NCBI RefSeq assembly: GCF_963576615.1
Contig: NC_088717.1
Span: 57,057,526 to 57,121,525 of the forward strand
Direction: 5' to 3'
DNA from: Watersipora subatra
Taxonomy: Eukaryota; Bryozoa; Gymnolaemata; Cheilostomatida; Watersiporidae
Length of the DNA: 64,000 nucleotides
In this document: piece after piece, positions 11,404-26,200 of the stretch
Layout: the number at the start of each line of letters is the position of its first letter
How positions within the stretch are numbered: the first letter of the stretch is position 1
Made by a program: the position numbers and the translations under genes
Notes under the pieces: model-generated
What the model was told of the DNA's origin: nothing
The model's input: only the letters and a program-made list of their open reading frames with translations
Databases searched by the model: none

Positions 11404-13540
11404 ATGAAGTTCGCTGCAGTAATTCTGGCCGTAGCTATCGCCGGGGCTTTTGCCCAAGATGCCACAACTCCTGTTGGCCCACCACCATTCGTGTGCACAA
11501 GCACCAACTCTTTCGTATGCACTGTAAGTGTCATTTACCTTTTTTTATTTCTTTATTCTTTATTCCCTTTATGTTATTGATGTAAGAGATTCCTGCTTTT
11601 TTCAAACTCTTGAAGTTTGTGAACCATTTCTCTACAACCTTCAACTACTGTGATAGTTTTAGTTTTAGTGATGGAGTGATAGTTTTTATCGATGTAACTT
11701 GTTAGAGTATGGATGGTTTGTTACACTGTTGGTTTCTCATACAGTTCCAAAAACTAGGACACACCATCAGTTACCATGCCAAGAAACTCGGAGGCAAACT
11801 CGCAGGTGTCGGACAGAGTGTTCTGGACAGCGCTTTGAGTCAGGGAGGCAGCCTGCTTGCAAACGCTGGACAAGGTAGTGTATAAAGTCCAAAATTATTT
11901 TGCTCAAACTTTCACAGCAGTTTTTTTGTGGTTTGCGCCAGAATTATGTAACAATATACATGTATATCTATGAGCATAATCCTTTTAGCTGTACTTGGCA
12001 CTGTGCTAGAGCACTTGAACACTGAGGGTCTTCTTGGCAAAAGAGCACTACTTGATGATGTCAAGGAGCATTTCACCCAGGGTGTTGACAAGCTTAAACA
12101 GGTGAGTTTTCTATCTAAACAAGTGATTGTTATAATAAGAGATCAAGAAGTACATAGCCTCAGCTCACACAGGTCATGATGTCTCAGACATGTCTGTGTT
12201 GTAGCTCAAAGAGAAGCTTCAGGAGAACTTTAAGAAGGCTGTCGCCAAACTCACTGGTATGATCGCTGACCAAGGTTCTCTTAAAAAAATTGAAGATGAT
12301 GCTGAAAACAAAGTTGATGGAATTGTTGGTGAGTTGGACTACAACGATGTTGCAGTATGAGTTTTCAAACTCTAAAAAATCTCAAAGAATTTATTATTGA
12401 AATAGATTTATGGAGGAAAAATCTGAGAGTTGGCTTCAAGCAAAAACTTTGCATTGCGTGTCTACATAGTTGTGCAAAGAAAACTTGGTCTTTACATAGA
12501 TTATGATATTGTAGCCGAGTTCAACAAAGAAAACAAGAAGGGATTCCTCAGCATGGCCTCCACTATTGCTTCCAAAATTAGAGACATCTTCCAGGCTGGT
12601 ATGTCCAAGTTGAGAGAGAGGTTTGGCAAGAAGGTTGATGAGAGAGCCATTCTCGGATTCGACTCAATCGGAGATGCATGGAACGCAGCCAAGCAGAAAC
12701 TGGCTGACTTTGCCGGAAGCGTGTCTGATACCTTCCAACCACACATTGACAGCCTTAAGACTGTGAGTCTAACATATATATATTTTTCTCTGATCTCAAA
12801 CTTTTGCTTGCAGTATTATGATATATAGTAGTTGTCTAGCAGAATATAAATAGCGTGTGCTACACTGTAGGGTATTGCCGCACTTGGAGCTCAAGCTAAG
12901 GAGCACGCTGGCAAGCTGGTCGATGCTGCCAAGGGAAGCTTTAATGACCTTAAGAACAAGCTCACCACACACATTGAAAGCCTTAAAGGACAAGCTGGTC
13001 AGCTAGGAACCCATGCTACCAATGCTCTGAATGCCCTTAAGGAGGCTGTCACTAGCATTGCCGGTGAGTTCTAACAATTTTCTAAAATACTCCCAGAATG
13101 ATCAAAATAAACTTCTCTAGCTACTGAAGTTGACAATGAAGAACTGTCATGTTTCCTGAACAAATCACTTAGGGCTTCAGTATTGAACTCTCTCTGGTAT
13201 TAAAATATAATTCTAACAAACTTAATAAATGCTGTGTATAAACCTGCTTTCCTTGTTCTTTGTGATCTCTGCTGCACATCTTTATAATCTCTATTAGAGA
13301 AACTTTGGTAAACACTGTTTCATAGCTCTATTGATTCTGTGTTTTATACCTCTATGAACACAGTTTCATAGCTCTATTGATTCTGTGTATCATCGTTAGT
13401 TTTACTACCTTATAAACTTCTTACTTTCAGCTCAAGCTCTGGCCAATGCTAAGGGAACCCTTAATGATGCTGCGAAGACTGGAAGTGATGCAGCTGGTGT
13501 GATCACTGACCACCTCGCTGGCATCCTCGGTGGAAACTAA
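11404..13540 (+). CDS. Small secreted helical protein, copy 1 (open)
   Basis: Seven coding exons: 11404-11523, 11745-11874, 11989-12101, 12205-12328, 12515-12762, 12871-13063 and 13431-13540. They sum to 1038 nt, 345 aa, with phases consistent at every junction, plus a 5' untranslated exon. The protein opens with the signal peptide MKFAAVILAVAIAGAFAQ. A short segment with two cysteines (FVCTSTNSFVCT) follows, then about 300 residues of Ala/Lys/Gly/Leu-rich sequence that looks like a chain of amphipathic helices (for example KLREKFGKK- and KEHAGKLVDAAK-type stretches). There are no further cysteines. I do not recognise the family. The compact promoter, clean splice sites and two paralogues suggest an abundant secreted product, but that is inference. 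Confidence 0.85.
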
Positions 13541-14144
13541 TAATCTCAGACACCATGTAGATTACTGCTGACTTCTATGAGAACTTGTTGTTACTCGTCA
13601 TGCAACAATTGTGCTATAGTATTCTTAGCTGGTTCTAAGAAATATAGTGACTACCATCCATAACAAGTGTTTTTCATTATCCATATAATTGTGCCTTAAC
13701 TAACACTGTTACACATTCTGTCAACTGCATGAAAAATCAAAGACATGAGACTCATTCATTTTTTTAAAAACAGTTCAAGACCTCGATCCATCCTTAATCA
13801 ATTTGGTTGGTCAACAAGCAGTTGCTACTAGTTCTGTAGCTTGCAATCAACTTTAGTCAACTATTTTAAAAAGAGTTTTAAGATTTAGACACAATAGTTT
13901 GAGGAAACATTTTGAGCCAACAGTAACATAATATTACACACCATTAGTTCTGTCAGAGTATTTGATAATAATCACTTATAAAACGCACTGCTAAGGGTTG
14001 TAAGAAGCATTTTATACTCGTCCGACAGCTGCGCACCAACGAAAGTGCACCGGCTGTTTTACCAAAACTATCCATTAGCTGGACAGAGACACAGCTAGCC
14101 TAGCTATTATCAGCAATCATTCTGGTCATTGTAAAAATATGAGT
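13541..14144. other. 3' region of helical-gene copy 1 and upstream region of SM1
   Basis: No coding sequence seen. It contains the untranslated 3' end of the preceding gene; I found no clear AATAAA near the stop. Confidence 0.4.
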
Positions 14145-14150
14145 ATAAAG
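14145..14150 (+). promoter_or_regulatory. TATA box of SM1
   Basis: TATAAA within GAGTATAAAGGAG, about 85 bp upstream of the proposed ATG at 14235. The spacing suits a short 5' untranslated region. Confidence 0.5.
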
Positions 14151-14234
14151 GAGATAGAGCGGAAAATGGCAAACGTTATGGCTTGTTGGTCACACAGCTG
14201 AGCTCCTTAGTTGTATTTCAGCCATTCTGCAGCC

Positions 14235-17200
14235 ATGACTGGTTTAACCATCTTCATAACTACGAGTGAGTATTCTAAAAGACATTTTATTTTTGCAAGT
14301 CGTTTATAAAGATACACCAGAATGAAAAAAAACTGCAAATTACATGTTTTAACATTGTGAATGCGGCGCCATGACATAACAAACAAGTAACTGTAGAAGA
14401 TTGGGTAAAATAAGTTTAATTCTGCTCTTCCAGCAATAACTTGATTTCCAGTGGAAGTCACAATCGTGAAATTATGATTCTCTGTCTAAATACTTTATAG
14501 AGGAAGGTACAGAAATGCATTTCATTGTTGCAATAACCTTCTTAAAGTTTGATAAATTTTGATAAAACCGATTAACAATATTTATTACAGGCACTGAAAG
14601 CGTTCTTTAGTGGGCTAGAACTAAATAAAGTTGCTAGTTCTGTCGTTGCTCGGTTGAAGTGTTTTTCAGACTTGTGCTGATGTACTTTGAGTGTAATAGA
14701 TGAGAACTTTATTTTAATTAATAAGACACTACTATAGTAGTTGGTGGTTAAAAATAACAAAACAACAGTATAGTAATTCTGAAAATAATAGAAATAACAA
14801 ATAATTGTGATAGCCTAGAGTAAATCGCGCATAATACATATAGTAAAATCCGCACTTTTCTTCTGTTGGCTGTTATTCTATTCCCATTACTCGCAATCCA
14901 TTTGGTTTATACCATTATTTCAACTCACTAACTAATGATTTTACTAGTTCTTATCGTAAAACCTCCAATTGACTGCCACCTCTATTTGACTGCCACCTCC
15001 AATTGACTGCCACCTTTATTTGACTGCCATCTCTATTTGATCTCCACCTCTATTTGACTGCCACCTCTATTTGACTGCCACCTCTATTTGACTGCCACCT
15101 CTATTTGGCTGCCACCTCTATTTGATCGCCACCTCTATTTGACTGCCTCCTCTATTTGATCGCCACCTCCATTTGACTGCCATCTCTATTCGATCGCCAC
15201 CTCTATTTGACTACCACCTCTATTTGATCCCCACCTCTATTTGACTGCCACTTCTATTTGATCCACCACCTCTATTTGAAAGCCACCTCTATTTGATCGC
15301 CACCTCTATTTGACTGCCACCTCCAATTGACTGCCACCTCTATTTGACTGCCACCTCTATTTGAACGCCACCTCTATTTGACTGCCACCTCCATTTGACT
15401 ACCACCTCTATTTGACTGCCACCTCTATTTGAACGCCACCTCTATTTGACTGCCACCTCTATTTGATCGCCACCTCCATTTGACTGCCATTTCTATTTGA
15501 TCCGCCACCTCTATTTGACTTCCACCTCTATTTGAACGCCACCTCTAATTGATTGCCACCTCCATTTGACTGCCGCCTCTATTTGACTGCCACCTCTATT
15601 TGAACGGCACCTCTATTTGACTGCCACCTCTATTTGATCGCCTCCTCCATTTGACTGCCACCTCCATTTGACTGCCACCTCTATTTGATCCGCCACCTCT
15701 ATTTGAAAGCCACCTCTATTTGATCGCCACCTCTATTTGACTGCCACCTCCAATTGACTGCCACCTCTATTTGACTGCCACCTCTATTTGAACGCCACAT
15801 CTATTTGACTGCCACCTCCATTTGACTACCACCTCTATTTGACTGCCACCTCTATTTGAACGCCACCTCTATTTGACTGCCACCTCTATTTGATCGCCAC
15901 CTCCATTTGACTGCCATTTCTATTTGATCCGCCACCTCTATTTGAAAGCCACCTCTATTTGATCGCCACCTCTATTTGACTGCCACCTCCAATTGACTGC
16001 CACCTCTATTTGACTGCCACCTCTATTTGAACGCCACCTCTATTTGACTGCCACCTCCATTTGACTACCACCTCTATTTGACTGCCACCTCTATTTGAAC
16101 GCCACCTCTATTTGACTTCCACCTCTATTTGAACGCCACCTCTAATTGATTGCCACCTCCATTTGACTGCCGCCTCTATTTGACTGCCACCTCTATTTGA
16201 ACGGCACCTCTATTTGACTGCCACCTCTATTTGATCGCCTCCTCCATTTGACTGCCACCTCCATTTGACTGCCACCTCTATTTGATCGCCACCTCTATTT
16301 GACTGCCACCTCTATTTGATCCCCACCTCCATTTGACTGCCACCTTTATTGGACTGCCACCTCTATTTAAACGCCACCTCTATTTGATCGCCACCTCCAT
16401 TTGACTGCCACCTTCATTTGACTGCCACCTCTATTTGATCGCCACCTCCATTTGACCCCCACTTTGACAATCTTTGGTCTATGAAACCACAATATCAAGT
16501 GGTCAGTAGAAAAGTGTCCACAAAATTGTATTAATAATGAATTGTTTACATCAATAACAATCAATTCGCTTGTTGTCCAACTACAGTCTTTCGCTTTTTT
16601 ACGTTAAAACTTTGAAAGCAACACCATAGAAATAATTAATAACGATATCAGTATAACAGTAGTTCCTTGTTTAGCGCGGTCTTGATACTTTAAAGTACGT
16701 GTATATAAACAACGGTTTACATTTACAATAGTAGATGAATGACTAGATTTAGACCAAAGGTTAGACCTAGCGAGCAAAACTTTTACGCATTGCATTTGTG
16801 CTAAATGCAGCGCTAAAAAGTATTGCTCTGCTAGGAAATTGCTTGGGTGCTAATATTGACTAGTCCAGCAGTGCAGAAGAGTTGAGGTCAGAAGATATTG
16901 TGGAAGATATTGGACAAACAGAAGATGTTCATTCCATGGAAGGCCACAATCAGAACGCAGCTATTCGAGCAAACAATGGAAATATTTTTGTTTTAAAAAC
17001 GTTAATTTTTGTATCTAAATGTAACATAAGTATGGTTCATTTATGTCACATGTTCATGAATATATATTTATAGCATTTGATAGATTATCATTATATAACT
17101 TGTAAATTTGCAGATTTATAGCATATTATTTGATAGCATCATAGAGGTTTCAAATAAAGGTTTTACGGTATATCAGTTTGACAACAATGAACAGGTACTC

Positions 17201-20200
17201 ATGAATGTCTATAACCTCATCTATATATTGATTCAATAAAAACAGATGGTTAAACTAACTTAATAGTTATGGCTGACTAATTGCTGGTAAAGAGATATTA
17301 AAGGGTCAAGGAAAGTAAGGTAATAGAAATATGAAACGGGCTGTTAGGTTTACGCATAACTCTTGTTTGTAGTTGTTTGCCTGGCTCAATCTCAGACACC
17401 AGTCACTGGAAGTGGAAGTAACAAAGACTACATGGCATATCCTAGTATGTAGCTTACATACACTCTACTTAAAATATAAATATAGCTAGGACTGTTTCAA
17501 AATCACATCAATTTATTTCTTGGAAATTTATGTCATCTGCACGTCTAGTTTGTTAACAAGTTGTAATGAATTAATTGTGAAAATTTAAAGAAAAATGTGT
17601 CTTATATGATTATAGCTCTGTTTCCTTAACTCCTGCATGCTTATTTTTGAAAAACTTTCATAGTTTCCCACTTAATGGCTTTTGTTTCTATAAAATAAAA
17701 ATGGCTATACCGAGCATACCAGCTTCCTTTATAAATGCAGTTCGTCATTGTGATGAGCAGAGCGATTGCTTAAGAATCAGCATGCCAAGAGAAGAAGACT
17801 CTTGTGATAACCAAGACCAGCGCAACGTCTGTCTTTACTGGGAAACTAAACCCGAGGCTAAAGAAAAAAACAAATATGAAAGCCACAGTCGTTGTTTAAA
17901 AACTGAAGAAAGTTTGTCTCATGTTTGTCCAGTTTACAGCAATAGAGGTAAGTCACTATTTTGCCAAATACTACTACCACTCAGCATTCAGCTAGGGCTG
18001 TAACTGCTGTAATGTCATCTACAACGAATATCTTCACAAGATGATTACTGCTGTTCATATAACAATATTTTTTACTAAAAATTAAACTAAATTATAAATA
18101 AACAAGTAAACAACCGGTTTATAAAGATGCCTTAAAATATTCAAGGAAAAGTTTGCCTAGCAACAGATTTTGTTTAGTTAGATAGTAACAGACAGAAGAT
18201 AGTAACAAACAGAATACACACTAATAATAGACAGGAGATAAAGAAATGCAGAGCTTTTCTGGACGCTTCGAACTTTGCATAATTTTTTATTTATGAAAGA
18301 ATAAGCTAACCAAATAAAAGAACACGTTTTAGTTACCTTTTCCAGGATAGTATTCACCACATAGTTTGGTCTACAATAGTCTGGTTAGCTCAAAGTCCTT
18401 GAGCAGCAGTGTCTTACTCCACTTGAAGGCTCAAGCAAGAACAAGTTGACAATAAACTGGCAAAACGGAGTGGATAACCAAGTCTGTATGAGAGTTAGGG
18501 CGGGAGAGCAGGCTTGCTTTGCTGTTAGAGACTGGAACCGGTATACTGGCTCAAGAGGTTGGTTGGTGATGTTGGTCAAACTGTACAGTCAAGCTGATGC
18601 AACATTTTGACAGAAACCTTACTAAACCTTCACTAAGTTTTACCTCTGTAGTTGCTATTAAGGCCATAGCTTGGTATTCTTATAGTAGTAGGTATGGTAA
18701 TATGTGTGTGCTGGTATGGCAATTGTGGGATATTCTTCAAGTAGCCTTTAATGTCCTAGTGGAGTATTACTGGTAGTTGTTAGGTAATAGTGGAGTATAT
18801 GTGAAGTACCTAGTATGTTAATGGTAGGTCTTAAGCAACTGTTGAGATAATAGTGGAGTGTTTTTCAAGTACTGTGAGTACATGAAAAACACTCTATTCT
18901 TTGTGAGTAGCTACCATCAACATTGAGTGTAATCTTAACAAATCATCACCAGTATGATTTTTATATATTCATGTATATCTATATACATAATGTATACTAA
19001 TAGAAGAAATGTTAGGAGTAAAGTAAATTTGTAGGAAAAGTGCTACAAATCTGTTTTGTATGATGCACTATCCAGGTGCAGTTTGACTAAAACAAAAGTT
19101 TTTTTTAGTCAAACTGCGCCTAAAAAGGGCACTGCACAAAACAGATTTGTAGCGCTTTTGCTAAAAATTTACTTTACTCCTAACATTTATTCTATTATTC
19201 TATACTACGCTAGTTGCTTCTTAGGTTTTCAGGGTAGAGTTCTCTTTTTTTATACTTTTGCATCTGCTTTTAGTTACTATATATACTATACATAACATAT
19301 ATTATATATATATGAATATATATATACATGTATCTACTAGATGAATGCCCGGCATTACCTGAGTAATAAAGAAGTATTTATATAAAAAATTATTTTTATT
19401 TAACATTTAATAACAATTACCATTCTAACTTTTAAACTTCGTATTATGAGAAAAGTGATTTGTGCAGTTCAAATAAATTTAAAAGAAAGTAAAACAACTG
19501 TAAACGTTTTTAAACTTTTTCAAACAACTGTAACTTGTAATTTTCATATCGTAAAAACAGTGTTTTGTTGAACTAGATTAAAAGAAAAGATAAAACAAAT
19601 CTGAAGGTGTTTAAATGTAAATGGGAAATAATTAGCAAGTGATGACTGAATAAAGTTTATTTTGCCACGATTACAATAAAAAGTTATTTGGAACACAATT
19701 ATATGATTTTTATTGGTTTTAGAGTTCTAGGGAAAAAATTGTATAGAATGGTATAGAAACCTACAGTAATTATTTAATGCAAACACCCCCTGGTAAAATC
19801 ATCAAAGTTTTATATATGTACTGGACATTTTAAAAGTAGTAACAGAACAATATGTTAACCTTAGTAGCTATAATTACCTACAGCAATTTTAGTGTATTTA
19901 GTGGTTACGATCTGCAAGAAATTGTAACAAAACAATGTACTACGTTCAGTAAGTACTATGGAGAATACTAACCTTTGAGACAGACGCATAACAGAAGCGT
20001 AGAATTTAACTTAAATGAATTTAGCTTACTAAACACATACTTGAAGCTAAATGTTAGAATGTATTTTACTAAACCAAACTTCGACTCTGTTATAGTCTAA
20101 ACTTTTATCTCTCATCTGTTTCCGAATTCGTTTTTACTCTAACTTATGATGAATAACGCTGAGCTAAGATAGCGGAGCATCGAATATATCTTTTAGGCTT

Positions 20201-23200
20201 TGTAATAGGGATTTCGCCAAATAGCATATTGACATTTTTTGTTATTTCATTGTAATCAGTACACCAACTACTAGATAATAGTTTTTCAAGAACTTATTTT
20301 GGATATCGTATGGTAGAAAAAGTAAAAAATTCCTCTGCAAGTATGGAGAAGACGACAAAAACATCGTGTTCCATATAGTAGGCCTATGACGAAACTATCT
20401 TATAAAAAGGGCATCGTGGCCTAAGGGAACACTGTACTAATTAATAATTTAACATGTATAACTGCGAAGAGGGTGTACTGTATATGGTGAAAACAATGGG
20501 AATGGTAAGAACGGCTTAGTTTTCTGAGTAGATGTGCATGATTAAGCACTTGCGGGTGCAATCTTCGTGAGTTCAAATCCACTACGAAGTGCAGTTTTTA
20601 TTCCAAGATTTTAATCATTATAGCTGGACAGACAAACAAAAGACAAACTTTGAGATGATATAAATATATATAATATAAATACATATATATATATATTTAT
20701 ATATATATGTATCTATATATATATAAATATATATAGATACATATATTTATATATGTATCTATATATATCATCAACATCTATATTTATATATATATATGTT
20801 GTACAAGATTTTAATCGAAACTTTAAAACGTATTTGTTTTTAGGGAATTGGTGTCTGAGTAAACTGAGTACATTTTTAAGTGTTGGACTGAACGTAGATA
20901 TATTCTTGTCAAATTCAATTATTCACCATTTTACTTCGTTTCACTTTTTAGAAGAAACGTTCTCGATTCTAACAGACTCTGGTTCAGCAGTGACTGGCAA
21001 GTGTGTACAACAAAAAAACTCTTACTGCAGTAACAGAGGAGGTGTCGCTGACAATTTGTGGTGCTTTGACACGCCTTCATGTCATTCCAGCACAAGTAGC
21101 ACTACCCTAACTTCTCCAGCAGCTCAGACAACTACACAGTATTTTACAACTGATAAGACCTCACGGGAAGGAGAAGCTGGTGCAAATCAACAAGGTTATG
21201 TTTTGTTACCTCATGACATAATATTAAAATTAGTTTCGAATTGGAGTCTATAAATCATAAAGTATTCAGGATGTCTTAGAGGCAAATGACAAGAGAATCT
21301 TTGTCTAAGAAACTCAGTCTCATTAATATGGGCCGCTATGAGAGCGCGTAGACCGATGCTGCTCAAATTCTTTCTCATTAAAATGGAAAATATGTATCAC
21401 ACTTAAACAATAACCTTTTTGAGGTTGAGCTGTTTCACATTTGTGGAGTGCCATGAACACTTTTAGCAGTAGTATGTGTGATTTTATGGCGTGCTTCTGC
21501 TAGACCTGCTATTGGTCTATTTCTATCATAGCAGCTATCTACCAATTCTTACCAGACCAGTTATTGGTCTATTCCGTTCAGACCAGCCATCTGCCAATTT
21601 TACCAGAGCGGCTAACTATTGAACTAGTTCTTTCAGAATTGTATTTGCTTAGTTCTAACTACTCTATTATTGGTATACTGATATGAAACCGTTATCTACT
21701 CATTTCCACCCCCCTTCTTTTTATCCACTTTTATCTGACATTCTAATGGTCTACCTTTAACACATCTGCTATTATTTCAATCTTGCTAGATATGTTATTG
21801 AACTATATTTATCAAACTTCCTAACAGTGTATCTTAACCAGACATGGCATGGTTGGCTACAGAAACACCTTTAGTATTATTATTAATATTATTATTGTTA
21901 TTATTAAAATGAATACTTGTGACTGTCTGTTATAAAAAAGTCTGTGATCTGCCATCATCCAATAACAATTACCTTTACCTGTCGTCATCCAATAACAATT
22001 ACCTTTACCTGTCATCATCCAATAACAATTACCTTTACCTGTCGTCATCCAATAACAATTACCTTTACCTGTCGTCATCCAATAACAATCACCTTTACCT
22101 GTCATCATCCAATAACAATCACCTTTACCTGTCGTCATCCCATAACAATCACCTTTACCTGTCGTCATCCAATAACAATTACCTTTACTTGTCGTCATCC
22201 AATAACAATTACCTTTACCTGTCGTCATCCAATAACAATTACCTTTACCTGTCGTCATCCAATAACAATTATCTTTACCTGTCGTCATCCAATAACATTA
22301 ACTTTACCTGTCGTCATCCAATAACAATTACCTTTACTTGTCGTCATCCAATAACAATTACTTTTACCTGTCATCATCCAATTACAATTACCTTTACTTG
22401 TCGTCATCCAATAACAATTACCTTTACCTGTCGTCATCCAATAACAATTACCTTTATCTGTCGCCATCCAATAACAATTACCTTTACATGTCGTCGTCCA
22501 ATAAAAATTACCTTTACCTGTCGTCATCCAATAACAATTATCTTTACCTGTTGTCATCCAATAACAATTAACTTTACTTGTCGGCATCCAATAACAATGA
22601 ATTTCACTTCTCATCAATCAAAAGTAATGACTTTCACTTACCATCCCATAACACTTAGCTCTTTCGCTTCTCATCATCCAACCATTTCTCTCTGTCATCC
22701 TCCAATAGCAATCACTTTCTTTAATTATTCATGCAGCACATACTTATGTGTGTTATATAATATAATCTCTATATATAGTGTGACAGCATATATGTGAACA
22801 AATAACAGTGGATTTATTAAATAGATACATAGTAACGCATCATGCACAACAGTTGCAGAGTTTACCAGAGCCCCTGAAACAACCCCCTACCAGACACTGA
22901 CTGAAGCTGCTATTGACACGAGTCAGCAAGGTTAGACAGCTGCAACATCCTTACTGGCGATATTAAAATTCATTGTCATAGAGCTAAAACCAATATCATG
23001 CATATACATTTGGGTATGATTTTGTATGTGCATTTGTGCATACATGTATGTCTATGCGGGTGTGAGTATGCATGCATGTAGGTGTGTTGCATGTCTTAAT
23101 ATAGGTGTGCGCGTGTGTTTACTAGCGTGTGCAAGCATGCTTTCCAAGCTATTAACCACTAACATCTCAGAAATACAAAGATCAATGTAAATATACAGTG

Positions 23201-26200
23201 ACTGTATACATACAGAGGCCAAGTAAAAATTGGATAAGAAATAGGCATTATTATAGGACATTAGTAACCTAGCAGTCTCGTAAGTGTGAGAGATGTCAGA
23301 TGTGCAGATAAAGTACAGAAAATATATATCTACACAATTGTTCTGGCGCCCTGAAAGGTGGTTGACTAACACAGGGGTTACAGTCTTAGCTACTAAGCTG
23401 AGGGTCATGAGTGTGAATCCTGTAGGGAGATTTCTTTTATTTCGGTCTCTAACCATGGCTTTAGCCAAATGGATCAACGAGGATCGACGTGGATCGACGC
23501 CGACCAACGCGACCCTTATTATAGTGAAGATAAACCACAACATGTATTAATTTTTGAGCTGTCCCAGTTTAACATTTTGACGGGTAAATCTTAGTACGAG
23601 ACCATTTAAAACAGTACAGTTGCAAATTATTTGTTTTAATTTTAAAGCTATTTTAAAAAGTTTTGTATAACCTTCTCTAACAATAATTTTTAGTTATATT
23701 TATACTGAGTTAAAAGAGTTCAATGTTGCACCATATTCATTTAGGCCTACAATACAACCTTAGGATGAGAACACACAGTTTTTTAAATTCATTATAGAAG
23801 GTATTAATCCTACTCTACCTACTAACTTTGTCCAAAGAGTTATCATCTCTTACTCGTGAACAATATTTACTATAATAAGAACCCGTGTTCATCGGTTCGT
23901 ATGTCTAAAGCCATGTTTAGAGGTAAAAAAGCATCCCATAGGAATCAAATTAGTTATTCAACTTAGCAGCCAGGCATACTACTAACTGCATCACTCGACT
24001 ACCTTGCTGTATTGTGGAATAATTGTGCAGATACTTATCACACCTGACATTCTTTCACAGTGCACGGGACTTCCAGAGCACTAGTATAAAGTATTAGCAA
24101 AGGTATAAAAGCACTTGCAAAGCGCTCTACTTATTGTTAGCTTCTTTTATCTATTTGCAGTGCCAACTTGTGCTGGTCAGAGCAAGTGCTTGAGACTCCA
24201 GGGTGCGGGCGCAAATAGTCCTTGCGATGATCAAGGTCAGAGAGAGGTTTGCATTTACTGGCAGCCAAACAAGCGATGCAGCAAACAAAAAGCGACATTT
24301 TCTTATGTTTGTCCTCTGCAAAGCACAGTAGGTAAGATATAGCTTAATATTTGCAACCGATTCCATAGAGTAATGCAATCATAGACAGCTTATCCGGTTA
24401 AAACAGCAACTAAATTGTGGCTTGTGCATTGCATGCCCGTGTAGGATTATACTATAACATATTATGCAGATTTGAATGCAAACATTAGGACTAACAACTG
24501 GAAAAGCGGAGTGAATAATTCGGTATGCAAAACAGTAACTGGTGGGACTTGGGCTTGCTTTGCTCTCTCTGACTCGTCTGCTTCTCGAGCTGACAATAAT
24601 GAAGGTATTTCAAGCCTTTTAATGCAATACTTCATTTATCCTGCATATGACAAATAATGTTTTTATGTATATGTATTTATTTTATGTAACGTAGTGTCTA
24701 CTTCTATAATTGGACTGACAGTATCCACCCTAAAAGGCAGTTCACATCTATTTATGCTAAGACAGAAAGAGACAGCAATTAGCTGGTTCGAAGTGACAAC
24801 TCACTTTGAACCAGCTAAAGTTGAACTTGCACTAAATTTTAGGAGATTTTACCAGAAACTATCGGTATTTTTATATCACTTGTGATTGTTTTCAATGTTT
24901 GAGGTGATCTGACTGCCAGGATGTTTCAAGATTAAAATTGATAAAACTTCATTATGATTAAAACCCTCAGAAGAAAATACGTGCGAAATGATGTCACTAG
25001 TAGCTATTGTTGCTATAGTTGATATCAGCTATTGCGTTCAATTTGCAACGTTACGCGTCTCTGTTTTGTCGATCTCTTTGTGAAATTAGAAACGTCGTAA
25101 TCACACTTTAGATTGCTCTGAGCGTTATATTTGCAATCAAGTTTTAGCGATTTTATTCTTGGAACATCCTGGCAGCCAGATCACCTCATACACAAAAATA
25201 ATTGCCAATAATAAAAAATATTCATACTTTCTGATAAAGTCTACACAAATTTTGTGCAAGTTCATTTTTAACTGTCTCACGTGGTTCAGTGCATCCTGTA
25301 GACTGTGCTGACTTTTAACTGTCTCACGTGGTTTAGTGCATCCTGTAGACTGTGCTGACTTTTAACTGTCTCACGTGGTTCAGTGCATCCTGTAGACTGT
25401 GCTGACTTTTAACTGTCTCACGTGGTTCAGTGCATCCTGTAGACTGTGCTGACTTTTAACTGTCTCACGTGGTTAGTGCATCCTGTAGACTGTGCTGACT
25501 TTTAACTGTCTCACGTGGTTTAGTGCATCCTGTAGACTGTGCTGACTTTTAACTGTCTCACGTGGTTCAGTGCATCCTGTAGACTGTGCTGACTTTTAAC
25601 TGTCTCACGTGGTTCAGTGCATCCTGTAGACTGTGCTGACTTTTAACTGTCTCACGTGGTTAGTGCATCCTGTAGACTGTGCTGACTTTTAACTGTCTCA
25701 CGTGGTTTAGTGCATCCTGTAGACTGTGCTGACTTTTAACTGTTTCACGTGGTTAGTGCATCCTGTAGACTGTGCTGACTTTTAACTGTCTCACGTGGTT
25801 TAGTGCATCCTGTAGACTGTGCTGACTCAAACATTTACTTTGATAATTAGTAATTACCAATAATTGATTGTTAATAATTGATAATAGCTTCTGTCTGAGT
25901 GAAGTGTAGAATATAACCTTCCAAACTTTTATGTAAGTCGCCTAGTCTTTATGAGATGTTTATTTAGTAATGTCAACTTACCGGACATTCAGGCTTTTTG
26001 CGGGAATGGCAGTGTCAATTGCTAAACCCTCAGCTAATGTCAGAATGTTGTTGAGTTATTATAAACGACATTCCAATGAGGAGCTTTGGTGATAACCTGT
26101 CGGTCTACCGGTTTATCTCTTTCAGAGAGGGACTTGAAAGGTTAAACACCGACTTTTATCAGACAGGACACAGTTTATATCAAGCATGCTGAGCACATCT

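Noticed and set aside
14964-16458. CRISPR-like regular array
   Set aside because: The units are contiguous variants with no unique spacers, and the genome is eukaryotic; it is a minisatellite.
21857-22797. Long open frames on both strands over the 30-bp repeat
   Set aside because: The unit length is a multiple of three, so frames stay open by construction; no start context or splice sites support them.
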